From Pseudomonadota bacterium (GTDB lineage: Bacteria > Pseudomonadota > Alphaproteobacteria > Acetobacterales > Acetobacteraceae), in contig JAJYAF010000092.1 in assembly GCA_021779655.1 (NCBI GenBank), positions 1-7,721 on the forward strand: a stretch of 7,721 bases of DNA. The letters are read 5' to 3'. Below the pieces are notes generated by a model. It did no database searches. It was not told the origin of the DNA and saw nothing but the letters and a program-made list of their open reading frames with translations. Shown one piece after another: positions 1 to 7,721 of the stretch (position 1 is the stretch's first letter; each line of letters starts with the position of its first letter). The position numbers and the translations under genes were made by a program.

Positions 1-151
1 AGCGACGGCGTGGGACGGCCGCGTGCTTCCACTATGGAGCGAGCGGGTGATCGTGGCTTTCCCCGAGCATCATGCGCTTGGCCAAAATCCGAGGATTCGC
101 TGGGCGGATCTCGCAAACGAAAAGTTCCTCGTCCCGCAGCAAGGCCCTGGA
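1..151 (+). pseudogene. LysR-type transcriptional regulator, interior fragment cut by an IS21-family end
   Basis: Reading from base 2, the plus strand gives about 50 residues typical of the substrate-binding (effector) domain of LysR-family regulators: LWSERVIVAFPEHHAL, then a WADL segment, then FLVPQQGPG. This pattern (LWxExxxvalPxxHpLA ... WaDLxxExFLv) is common to many LysR effector domains. The N-terminal helix-turn-helix lies to the left of the window. Homology stops after the GPG codons at about 151, where an insertion-sequence terminus begins. The frame then runs through IS sequence to a TGA at 191-193, so any product would have a short foreign tail. The C-terminal part of the effector domain is not found elsewhere in the window. 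The protein is therefore very probably non-functional as an inducer-responsive regulator. The target genes cannot be told from this fragment. Confidence 0.75.
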
Positions 152-178
152 TGTCAATCGGCGTTGAATATTGACCCC
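152..178. repeat. IS21-family terminal repeat
   Basis: The terminus contains a short inverted repeat, GTCAAT (153-158) and ATTGAC (170-175), separated by 11 bases and followed by a CCCC run. IS21-family ends typically carry repeated binding sites for the IstA transposase; this is the likely role, by family knowledge. The matching terminus is not in the window. Confidence 0.55.
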
Positions 179-197
179 TTTTTATTGGTTTGATGGA

Positions 198-266
198 GCT
201 GTGGGTAAGTCGCGCGCCGGAGCGACCTTTACGGAGTCTGGCGCAGGCGCGCGACTTATCCATAGC
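198..266. repeat. Long inverted repeat / hairpin downstream of istB
   Basis: Bases 198-218 pair with 246-266 over 21 positions without a bulge. The inner 13 pairs (206-218 with 246-258, TAAGTCGCGCGCC and its complement) are perfect, and the outer 8 include two G-T wobbles. The loop is 27 bases. It lies between the istB stop (311-313) and the IS terminus. It could end transcription running out of istB, shield the element from outside transcription, or be part of the transposase-binding end. There is no T-run on the istB-sense side of the stem, so it is not a standard intrinsic terminator. Confidence 0.6.
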
Positions 267-310
267 GGCCAAGCGGCACGGGCTGATTTGGGGATTTACG
301 CGATGGTGGA

Positions 311-842
311 TCAGGCGCGGTTTTTAAGGCGCCAGCTGTCGTTGCCGGTTTCAACGATGTCGCAATGATGTGTGAGGCGGTCGAGCAGGGCGGTCGTCAT
401 CTTGGCGTCGCCGAACACGCTTGGCCATTCGCCGAAGGCGAGGTTGGTGGTGACGATCACCGAGGTTTGCTCGTAGAGCCGGCTGATGAGGTGGAACAGC
501 AGCTGGCCGCCGCTCTGCGCGAACGGCAAGTAGCCGAGCTCGTCGAGGATGACGAAGTCCAGGCGCGAGAGCCAGTCGGCCATGTGCCCGGATTTGCCGG
601 TGCGGGCTTCGGCTTCGAGCTTGTTGACGAGATCGACGACGTTGAAGAACCGGCCGCGCCTGCCCTGACGGATGCAGGCCCGCGCGATGCCGATGGCCAG
701 ATGCGTCTTGCCGGTGCCGGTGCCGCCGACCAAGACAATATTGCGCTCCTGGGTGAGGAATTCTCCACCGGCCAAGTCACGCAGCATTGCTTGGTTGATC
801 GGCGTGCCGGAGAAGTCGAATTCCTCGATATCCTTCGCTAGT

Positions 843-851
<9 letters not shown>
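311..851 (-). pseudogene. istB: IstB-like ATPase of IS21-family element, N-terminally truncated
   Basis: IstB is the AAA+ ATP-binding helper that works with the IstA transposase in IS21-family transposition. The frame is open from a TTG at 875-877, giving 188 residues in that reading. The Walker A motif GGTGTGKT is at residues 51-58, Walker [14 protein letters not shown] at 107-119 and the VTTNL sensor-like segment at 142-146. The C-terminus ([22 protein letters not shown]) is typical and complete. Intact IstB proteins are around 240-260 residues, so the N-terminal DNA-binding part, some 60 residues or more, is missing. IstB-like sequence begins at about RLAKDIEEF; the first residues of the open frame are read out of phase from the end of acs. 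It follows acs on the same strand with no visible terminator between them, so it may be transcribed but not usefully translated. Confidence 0.85.
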
Positions 852-2777
<1,926 letters not shown>

Positions 2778-2816
2778 GGTCGTTTCTCCGATTCGCTCTT
2801 TCGCCGCGAGGGGCCG

Positions 2817-2838
2817 CCCTGATCCGACCGGGTCAGGG
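2817..2838 (-). promoter_or_regulatory. Inverted repeat in the acs leader
   Basis: CCCTGA (2817-2822) and TCAGGG (2833-2838) are perfect complements. Two further C-G pairs lie inside after a T/G position (2824-2825 with 2830-2831), leaving a 4-base loop GACC. The structure lies between the putative acs promoter and the acs ATG, so it would form in the 5' untranslated RNA or act as a DNA operator. There is no T-run. The function is unknown. Confidence 0.35.
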
Positions 2839-2842
2839 GAGG

Positions 2843-2858
2843 GCCGCGCCCGCGCGGC
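2843..2858. promoter_or_regulatory. GC-rich inverted repeat beside the acs -10 box
   Basis: GCCGCGC (2843-2849) and GCGCGGC (2852-2858) form a perfect 7-2-7 inverted repeat. In the acs direction it directly follows the TATAAT at 2864-2859, so it would cover the transcription start. That is a suitable place for a repressor site. GC-rich palindromes also arise by chance in DNA of this composition. Confidence 0.3.
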
Positions 2859-2864
2859 ATTATA
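2859..2864 (-). promoter_or_regulatory. Putative -10 box of the acs promoter
   Basis: The minus strand reads TATAAT, a perfect sigma-70 -10 hexamer, about 81 bases upstream of the acs ATG and in a non-coding gap. The best -35 candidates (TTCCGG at 2888-2883, 18-base spacer, or TCCGGT at 2887-2882, 17-base spacer) match TTGACA poorly. This suggests an activator-dependent promoter if it is real. Confidence 0.4.
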
Positions 2865-2950
2865 GCCGCTTATGGGGCAGAACCGGAAAATTCGGAAGAT
2901 CGGCCGGAAAAGGAATGGGGAAGAAGAGTGGGCGAAACAAGCCGGTAAGA

Positions 2951-3241
2951 TCAGGAGGGCGGCGTGGCGGTTCCGTTGCGATAGGCGGCGAGCTGCTGCG
3001 CGCTCGGCACGGTGGTGACAACTGCGCCTTGCGCATTCCGCAACTCCAGGACAACGACCGTGAAATCAGGGGTCAGGCCCGCAGGGGGGGAAGCCGGGTC
3101 AGCCCCGGCGGGCGCGGCGGCGCCGGATGAGGCTGGGGATCGGGGCGCCGCGTTCGCCGCCGGCGACGCGGCCTCCGGCGGCGACACCGGGGCCTGGCGG
3201 ACCGATCCCGCGATATTGGCTATGACGAGATCCATCGACAT
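2951..3241 (-). CDS. Small hypothetical protein with FlaG-like C-terminal segment
   Basis: I do not firmly recognise this 96-residue protein. Residues 1-15 ([15 protein letters not shown]) could form an amphipathic helix. Residues 16-56 are a low-complexity Ala/Pro/Ser-rich linker. Residues 57-90 form the only structured-looking part, [19 protein letters not shown] followed by [14 protein letters not shown] hydrophobic strand, a short polar turn with Gly and then an 'IP/VPS..QL..Y' stretch resembles the conserved end of FlaG-type flagellar proteins and small proteins near flagellar genes. This is a weak pattern match. The chosen ATG has no clear Shine-Dalgarno sequence; the ATG two codons later is an alternative. 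The gene lies between panC (65-bp gap) and acs (173-bp gap) on the same strand. A near-CtrA box lies just upstream. The signal-peptide alternative is unlikely because the N-terminal hydrophobic stretch is too short. Confidence 0.6.
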   Translation of the reverse strand: MSMDLVIANIAGSVRQAPVSPPEAASPAANAAPRSPASSGAAAPAGADPASPPAGLTPDFTVVVLELRNAQGAVVTTVPSAQQLAAYRNGTATPPS

Positions 3242-3251
3242 GCGGAAAGGC

Positions 3252-3268
3252 TAAGCACCGTTTGCTTA
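3252..3268. promoter_or_regulatory. Inverted repeat TAAGCA-N5-TGCTTA
   Basis: TAAGCA (3252-3257) and TGCTTA (3263-3268) are perfect complements separated by five bases, 11 bases upstream of the 96-residue gene's ATG. It could be an operator for that gene or a small hairpin after panC. It has no T-run and overlaps the CtrA-like site. Confidence 0.3.
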
Positions 3269-3280
3269 CCATTCGGTTAA
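3266..3280 (-). promoter_or_regulatory. Candidate CtrA-type box upstream of the small gene
   Basis: On the minus strand the sequence is TTAA-N7-GTAA, one base from the alphaproteobacterial CtrA consensus TTAA-N7-TTAA. It lies 24-39 bases upstream of the small gene's start in the 65-bp gap after panC. CtrA controls many flagellar and cell-cycle genes in alphaproteobacteria, which would fit the FlaG-like reading of that gene. One near-match alone is weak evidence. Confidence 0.3.
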
Positions 3281-3306
3281 CATTCAGCTTCCGTTCCGCC
3301 TTCGGC

Positions 3307-4131
3307 TCAAACCGGTACATTGTCCAGCAGCCGCACGCTGCCCAGCCGGGCGGCCGCGATGATCCGGGCGGGACGGCTTGGCGCCGCCAGCGGGCGCAGC
3401 GAGTGCGCATCCACCAGCGCGATATAGTCCACCCGCATGCCGGCACACCCGACATCCGCGGCCGCCGCCCGCAGCGCGGCGTCCACGCTGCCCCCGCCGG
3501 CAACGGCGCGCGCTGTTTTCAGAAGCGCGGCATAGAGCGCCGGCGCCGCCTGCCGCTCGGCCGCTGAGAGAAAACGGTTGCGCGAGGACAAGGCAAGCCC
3601 GTCCGGCTCCCGCGCCACCGGCACCGGGACGATCTCCACCGGCAGCAGCAGATCCGCCACCATGCGGCGGATGACCTGGATCTGCTGCCAGTCCTTTTCC
3701 CCAAAATAGGCCCTGCGCGGCCGGACCTGTCCCAATAGCTTGGCCACCACCGTCGCAACACCGGCAAAATGGCCCGGCCGCTCGGCCCCTTCCCACAATT
3801 CCGAGGGCCCCGCCACGGTCACGGTGGTGGCGTCGTCCGGCGGATACATGACCGCCGGATCGGGCAGCCAGACGAGGTCGCATCCGGCCGCTTCCAGCTT
3901 CGCCAAATCGCCCGCCTCATCCCGCGGATAGCGCGCCAGATCCTCGCTCGGTCCGAACTGCCGGGGATTGACGAAAATCGAGGCCACGGCCTTTCCGCCA
4001 CCGTCGCGGGCCGCCGCGATAAGGGCGAGATGCCCTGCATGCAGCGCGCCCATGGTCGGCGCCAGGCGGATATCGGGGCCGAGCGCGGCACGGGCCTCGC
4101 GCAGTTCCGGCAGGGTTCGGGCGATCAGCAT
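3307..4131 (-). CDS. panC: Pantothenate synthetase (pantoate--beta-alanine ligase)
   Basis: PanC joins pantoate and beta-alanine using ATP, with a pantoyl-adenylate intermediate, to make pantothenate for CoA synthesis in the cytoplasm. The 274-residue product carries the family signatures: PTMGALHAGH at 25-34 (HIGH-like nucleotide-binding motif HAGH), FVNPRQF at 53-59, HFAGVATVV at 121-129, YFGEKDWQQ at 142-150 and LSSRNRFLS at 181-189 (KMSKS-equivalent loop). The E. coli enzyme is 283 residues, so the length is normal. The ATG at 4129-4131 is chosen because MLIARTLPELR matches the usual family start and AAGGG (4140-4144 on the complement) sits eight bases upstream. The open frame runs much further upstream, but that part is antisense to cydD. 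panB is not next to it. Nearest same-strand neighbour downstream is the 96-residue gene; cydD diverges across about 100 bp. Confidence 0.96.
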   Translation of the reverse strand: MLIARTLPELREARAALGPDIRLAPTMGALHAGHLALIAAARDGGGKAVASIFVNPRQFGPSEDLARYPRDEAGDLAKLEAAGCDLVWLPDPAVMYPPDDATTVTVAGPSELWEGAERPGHFAGVATVVAKLLGQVRPRRAYFGEKDWQQIQVIRRMVADLLLPVEIVPVPVAREPDGLALSSRNRFLSAAERQAAPALYAALLKTARAVAGGGSVDAALRAAAADVGCAGMRVDYIALVDAHSLRPLAAPSRPARIIAAARLGSVRLLDNVPV

Positions 4132-4233
4132 GGACGCTGCCCTTGCGCGCATTTCGCCTGTCCGTCTAGAGGTGGCAGCCAGGCCCAAGGCCCCAGACCC
4201 AAGGTAATGGCACGGCGGAGCGAGCTGCACGAC

Positions 4234-5919
4234 ATGAACGCGAATTCCAGGGCGTGGATGGCGGCCGAGCGGCGGCGCGGAATACGGGTGGCACTGGCGC
4301 CGGTTGCGCTCGGCTGCGCCCAGATTCTGGCCGCGATCGTTCAGATCTACTGCATCGCCTGCCTGCTGGCGGCCGTGCTGCTGCCGCAGACGCGCCATGT
4401 CGCCCCGATGCTGGGCGCGGTTTTCGGTTTTGCCCTTGCGACCCTGGCGCGAGCCGGCTTCGCGCACCAGGCGGCGCTCGCCGGGTTCGAGCGCGGCGCC
4501 AGCGCGCGGCGGCGGCTGCGCGACACCGTGTTGAAAAGCCTGCTCGCCGTCAGCCCGGCCACCGAGGGGCGGCATTCCGGCGAACGCGCCGCGCTCGCCG
4601 TGGATCGCGTCGAGGCGATGGAGGGTTTTCACGCCCGCTGGCTGCCGGCAACCTGCCTCGCCATCATCGGCCCCGGTATGATCGGCTGCATCGTCCTCGC
4701 GGAGGATTGGCGCGCCGGTCTCGTCCTCATTGCCGCTGGGCTGTTCGTGCCCTTCGCCATGGCGATCGCTGGCATCGGCGCGGCGCTCGCGGCGAAGCGC
4801 CAGTTCTTGGCGATGACCCGGCTGCAGGTGCGGTTTCTCGACCGTATCCGCGGTATTTCCACCATCGTCCTCGCCGGCCGGGCGGCGGCCGAGGCAGCCG
4901 CACTCGCCACGGCGGCGAATGAGCTGCGGCAACGCACGATGCGCGTGCTGCGTGTCGCCTTCCTGTCCTCCTCCGCGCTCGATCTCGCGGCCGCCGCCGC
5001 TCTGATTCTAATCGTCATTCATTTCGCGAACATCGCCCGGGCGCACCCGCAAGCCGCCATACCCGCCCTTTTCGTCGTGCTCCTGGTTCCGGAGTTTTTT
5101 GCCCCGCTGCGCAATTTCGCGGCCGTCTATCAGGACCGGATGGCCGCCGAGGCGGTGGCGGCGGAGTTGGCGGGCCTGCCGGAACCGCCGCCTCCCGCCC
5201 CGCCGGCGGAGATCCGCACCGTCGCCGCCCGGGGCATCACGCTGGCGTTCGAGAATGTCACCTTCGCCTGGGATGCCGCGCGCGGTAATACCCTCGAAAA
5301 CCTTTCCTTCCGCATTCTCGCCGGGGAGACGATGCTGCTGACCGGCGCCTCCGGCTCGGGCAAATCCACCATCATCGACCTCATCCTCGGCTTCATCGAG
5401 CCGGCATCCGGACGCATCACTTTCAATGGCGCGGAATTGCGATCGCTGGTGCCCGCGGCGCGGGAAAAGCTCATCGGCTGGGTCGGCCAGCGGCCGATGA
5501 TCCTCAACGGCACCATCCTGGAAAACGTCAAATTCGCGAAGCCCGAGGCGAGCGAGGAGGAGGTGGCCGACGCGCTGCGCCGCGCCCGCCTGACCGAGGT
5601 GATCGAGGCGCTGCCCCAGGGCCTGGAAACGCAAATCGGCGAGGCGGGATTTGGCCTCTCGGGCGGCCAGGCGCAGCGCATCGCCATCGCCCGTGCCTTT
5701 CTGAAAGATGCGCCCCTGCTGCTGCTCGACGAACCCACCGCGCATCTCGACCCGGCGATCGAACGGGACGTGCTGGATAGCATCAGGCGCCTTTCCATCG
5801 GCCGCACCGTGCTGCTGGCAACCCATTCCACGCTTGCGCAGGAATTCCTCCGCGATACTGCCGTCCGCAAGCTCGATCTGGATGCGATCCGTCACGCCAG
5901 GCTGCGCGGGGTCGCATGA
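4234..5919 (+). CDS. cydD: CydD subunit of the CydDC ABC exporter
   Basis: CydD pairs with CydC as an inner-membrane ABC exporter required for assembly of cytochrome bd quinol oxidase. E. coli CydDC was first described as a cysteine/glutathione exporter and later proposed to move haem. With this start the protein has 561 residues. Hydrophobic segments lie near 20-50, 56-75, 138-157, 161-185, 244-265 and 276-292, as expected for a six-helix exporter domain. The nucleotide-binding domain has Walker A GASGSGKST (371-379), Q-loop Gln419, signature LSGGQ (475-479), Walker B LLLLDE (495-500), D-loop (503-506) and H-loop His531. The start is uncertain: ATG 4207 has AAGG only two bases away, ATG 4234 has GGAG 13 bases away, and ATG 4258 is also possible. 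No strong promoter is visible in the gap to panC, which holds only CCCAAGG twice, 14 bases apart (4184, 4198). cydC overlaps its stop. Confidence 0.92.
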   Translation: MNANSRAWMAAERRRGIRVALAPVALGCAQILAAIVQIYCIACLLAAVLLPQTRHVAPMLGAVFGFALATLARAGFAHQAALAGFERGASARRRLRDTVLKSLLAVSPATEGRHSGERAALAVDRVEAMEGFHARWLPATCLAIIGPGMIGCIVLAEDWRAGLVLIAAGLFVPFAMAIAGIGAALAAKRQFLAMTRLQVRFLDRIRGISTIVLAGRAAAEAAALATAANELRQRTMRVLRVAFLSSSALDLAAAAALILIVIHFANIARAHPQAAIPALFVVLLVPEFFAPLRNFAAVYQDRMAAEAVAAELAGLPEPPPPAPPAEIRTVAARGITLAFENVTFAWDAARGNTLENLSFRILAGETMLLTGASGSGKSTIIDLILGFIEPASGRITFNGAELRSLVPAAREKLIGWVGQRPMILNGTILENVKFAKPEASEEEVADALRRARLTEVIEALPQGLETQIGEAGFGLSGGQAQRIAIARAFLKDAPLLLLDEPTAHLDPAIERDVLDSIRRLSIGRTVLLATHSTLAQEFLRDTAVRKLDLDAIRHARLRGVA

Positions 5920-7556
5920 AACCGGTCCGCACCATCCTCGCACTCTGGCGCGGCAATGCCGCCTATCTCGCCTTCGGCGCGCTGCTTTCGGTGGCCGCGC
6001 TGGCGGCAGGCATCGCGCTGATGGCCAATGCCGGGCGCTATCTCGCGGCGGCCATCGCCGGCGGCGTTCTGCTCGTGCCGCTGGCGTTGCAACTCACCGG
6101 CATAGCGCGGGTGTTCTTGCGCTATGCCGAGCGCGTTGTCGGCCATGACGCGATGTTCCGGGCATTGACCCAGGTGCGGCTGTGGTTTTTCAACGGCCTC
6201 GCCCACGGGGCGGCGGGCGGGCTCGGTTTGCGCCGGGCCGGGGACGTGCTCGCCCGGCTGGTCAACGACGTGGAGGCACTGGACCAGCTTTACCTGCGGA
6301 TTATCGTGCCCGGGCTCGGGGCCTTGCTGCTGCTGCCGCTGCTGGCTGTCATCCTCTGGCGCGAAACCCCCTGGGCGGCGCTGTTGATCCTGCCGGTTTA
6401 CGCCTTCACGGCCTTCTATCTCCCATGGCGTGCCGCCCGGCTGGCCGAAGGCAATACAAGCCGCACGGCGGAGGCCATGGCCGGCTTACGCAGCGCCACG
6501 CTGGATGCGCTGTCCGGCCTGCGCGAGATGCGGATCTTCGCGGCCGAAGACCGGATGCTGGCGAAAATCCAATCAAGGGAAGCCGCCTATCTCGCCGCGC
6601 AGCGCGCGCTGACGCGGCGGGCCAGCCATCTCAACGCCGTGGGCTTTCTGGCCGCGCAGGGCGCCGTGCTGCTCGCCATCGTGCTGGCGGTGACGATCCC
6701 CGGCGCCCAGGCCATGGCCACGCTGATCGCGGTGCTGAGCCTTGGCTTCGCCTTTGAAACCGCCGCCGCCCTGCCACGCGCCGGCGTGCTGTTCGGCGAG
6801 GCACAGGCCGCCGCCAGGCGCGTGGTGGAAGCCGCCACCACGCCGCCGGCGGTGCCCGATCCGGTTTCGCCCGCGCCGCTTCCCGCCAGCAATGCTGTCA
6901 CCTTCGAGCATGTCGGCTTCCGCTACGCGGACAGCCTGCCCTGGGTTTTTCAAAATCTTTCGCTGCAACTGCCAAGCAATTCCCACACCGCGATCCTTGG
7001 CCCTTCGGGCGCGGGTAAGTCCACCATCGCCTCGCTGCTGCTCAAGCTGAACGCGCCCAATTCCGGCCGCATCCGGCTTGGCCCCACCGATATCGCGGCC
7101 CTGCCAGCCGAGGCCTTGCGCAGCCGGATCGCCTATCTTTCGCAGACGACGCACCTCTTCGCCGACACCATCCGCAATAATCTGCGCCTTGGCGATCCGG
7201 CGGCCGACGATGCCAGGCTGTGGGAAGCGCTGGACGCCGCCCAGCTCGCGGAAACCGTCCGGTCCCTGCCCGATGGCCTGAACACCTGGCTGGGCGAAGC
7301 CGGCAGCACACTCTCGGGCGGCCAGTCACGCCGGCTTGCACTGGCGCGGACATTGCTCTCCCCCGCCTCTATCCTGATCCTCGACGAACCCTGCGCCGGC
7401 CTCGATCTCGCAACCGAGGTCGCGTTTTTGAAAACGCTGAACACGGCGGCCCGGAACCGCACCGTGCTGCTGATCGTCCACCGGCTCACCGGGGTGGAAC
7501 AGCTCGACAGAATCTGGCGCCTGGCCAATGGCACATTGATGGCAGCCGCCGGCTGA
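5916..7556 (+). CDS. cydC: CydC subunit of the CydDC ABC exporter
   Basis: This is the partner of CydD in the heterodimeric exporter. The 546-residue protein has hydrophobic segments near 15-36, 43-61, 130-148, 153-170, 243-262 and 267-283. The ATPase domain has Walker A GPSGAGKST (362-370), Q-loop Gln410, signature LSGGQ (466-470), Walker B ILILDE (486-491), D-loop GLD (495-497) and H-loop His522, so both subunits look ATPase-competent. The segment RYAERVVGHDAMFR (69-82) is characteristic of CydC and aligns with E. coli RYFERLVSHDATFR, placing His77 at E. coli His85, reported as a haem ligand. The segment before it is about eight residues shorter than in E. coli. The start ATG overlaps the cydD stop as ATGA, indicating translational coupling; no strong independent Shine-Dalgarno is seen. 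cydAB might follow beyond the window but is not seen. Confidence 0.93.
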   Translation: MKPVRTILALWRGNAAYLAFGALLSVAALAAGIALMANAGRYLAAAIAGGVLLVPLALQLTGIARVFLRYAERVVGHDAMFRALTQVRLWFFNGLAHGAAGGLGLRRAGDVLARLVNDVEALDQLYLRIIVPGLGALLLLPLLAVILWRETPWAALLILPVYAFTAFYLPWRAARLAEGNTSRTAEAMAGLRSATLDALSGLREMRIFAAEDRMLAKIQSREAAYLAAQRALTRRASHLNAVGFLAAQGAVLLAIVLAVTIPGAQAMATLIAVLSLGFAFETAAALPRAGVLFGEAQAAARRVVEAATTPPAVPDPVSPAPLPASNAVTFEHVGFRYADSLPWVFQNLSLQLPSNSHTAILGPSGAGKSTIASLLLKLNAPNSGRIRLGPTDIAALPAEALRSRIAYLSQTTHLFADTIRNNLRLGDPAADDARLWEALDAAQLAETVRSLPDGLNTWLGEAGSTLSGGQSRRLALARTLLSPASILILDEPCAGLDLATEVAFLKTLNTAARNRTVLLIVHRLTGVEQLDRIWRLANGTLMAAAG

Positions 7557-7576
7557 GCCGGATCGCCCGCGTTGAG

Positions 7577-7598
7577 TACATATGCTTCAATACATATG
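7577..7598. repeat. Direct repeat of TACATATG downstream of cydC
   Basis: TACATATG occurs at 7577-7584 and again at 7591-7598, a spacing of 14 bases start to start. Each copy contains the palindrome CATATG. It lies in the AT-richer gap after cydC. It may be part of the regulatory region of the next gene outside the window, or chance. Confidence 0.3.
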
Positions 7599-7721
7599 AC
7601 AGCGGAACATTCGAGCGCCGGACGCCGCAGGCGAATCGCTTGAACGTCATGATGTCTGTCTGAGCAGTTCGCTGGGATAGCCTGTATTCCACCCATCCTT
7701 TTTGCGCTGGTTTTTTGAGGC

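Noticed and set aside
365..841. 158-residue plus-strand frame opposite istB
   Set aside because: It is antisense to an unmistakable IstB ATPase domain.
3012..3254. 80-residue plus-strand frame opposite the small gene
   Set aside because: It is the antisense of the Ala/Pro/Ser linker and tail of the minus-strand gene, whose C-terminus looks like a real protein segment.
3769..4206. Open upstream extension of cydD
   Set aside because: It is antisense to panC and has no transporter-like sequence; homology starts near 4234-4260.
4132..4932. Open N-terminal extension of panC to 541 residues
   Set aside because: The extension is antisense to cydD and low in complexity. PanC homology begins at MLIART (4131) with a good ribosome site.
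5008..5943. 311-residue minus-strand frame opposite cydD
   Set aside because: It is antisense to the cydD ATPase domain and shows no motifs.
7596..7643. 15-codon frame starting in the second TACATATG repeat, considered as a small CydX-like gene
   Set aside because: The peptide is Arg-rich and hydrophilic with no membrane helix, unlike CydX, and has no Shine-Dalgarno sequence.
7486..7692. 68-residue minus-strand frame across the cydC end
   Set aside because: About a third of it is antisense to cydC, the rest shows no recognisable motif, and no ribosome site supports it.

Overview
The window is GC-rich, with third codon positions strongly biased to G/C. The gene content (acetyl-CoA synthetase, pantothenate synthetase, CydDC exporter) and protein style suggest an alphaproteobacterium, perhaps Rhodospirillales/Acetobacteraceae. 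The family-level guess is inference only. No rRNA, tRNA, CRISPR array or replication origin was recognised.

Layout. Bases 1-151 are the interior of a LysR-type regulator gene on the plus strand, cut off by an insertion-sequence end at about 152. Bases ~152-851 are a remnant of an IS21-family element. It keeps one terminus, a 21-bp hairpin and an istB gene lacking its N-terminus, with no istA. Its broken inner side abuts the last codons of acs (843-2777, minus). The minus strand continues upstream with a small unrecognised protein gene (2951-3241) and panC (3307-4131). A short intergenic region of about 100 bp separates panC from the divergent plus-strand pair cydD (4234-5919) and cydC (5916-7556), which overlap by ATGA. 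The last 165 bases hold no convincing gene.

Function. Acs activates acetate to acetyl-CoA, and PanC makes pantothenate, the precursor of CoA. The two sit on the same strand two genes apart, but the spacing does not prove one operon. CydD and CydC form a heterodimeric inner-membrane ABC exporter needed for assembly of bd-type quinol oxidase; cydAB is not in the window.

The chromosomal genes are ordinary. The points worth a second look are the rearranged lysR/IS21/acs junction, the symmetric elements around a perfect TATAAT upstream of acs, and the small 96-aa gene with a FlaG-like tail and a near-CtrA box in front of it. I found no clearly undescribed system.
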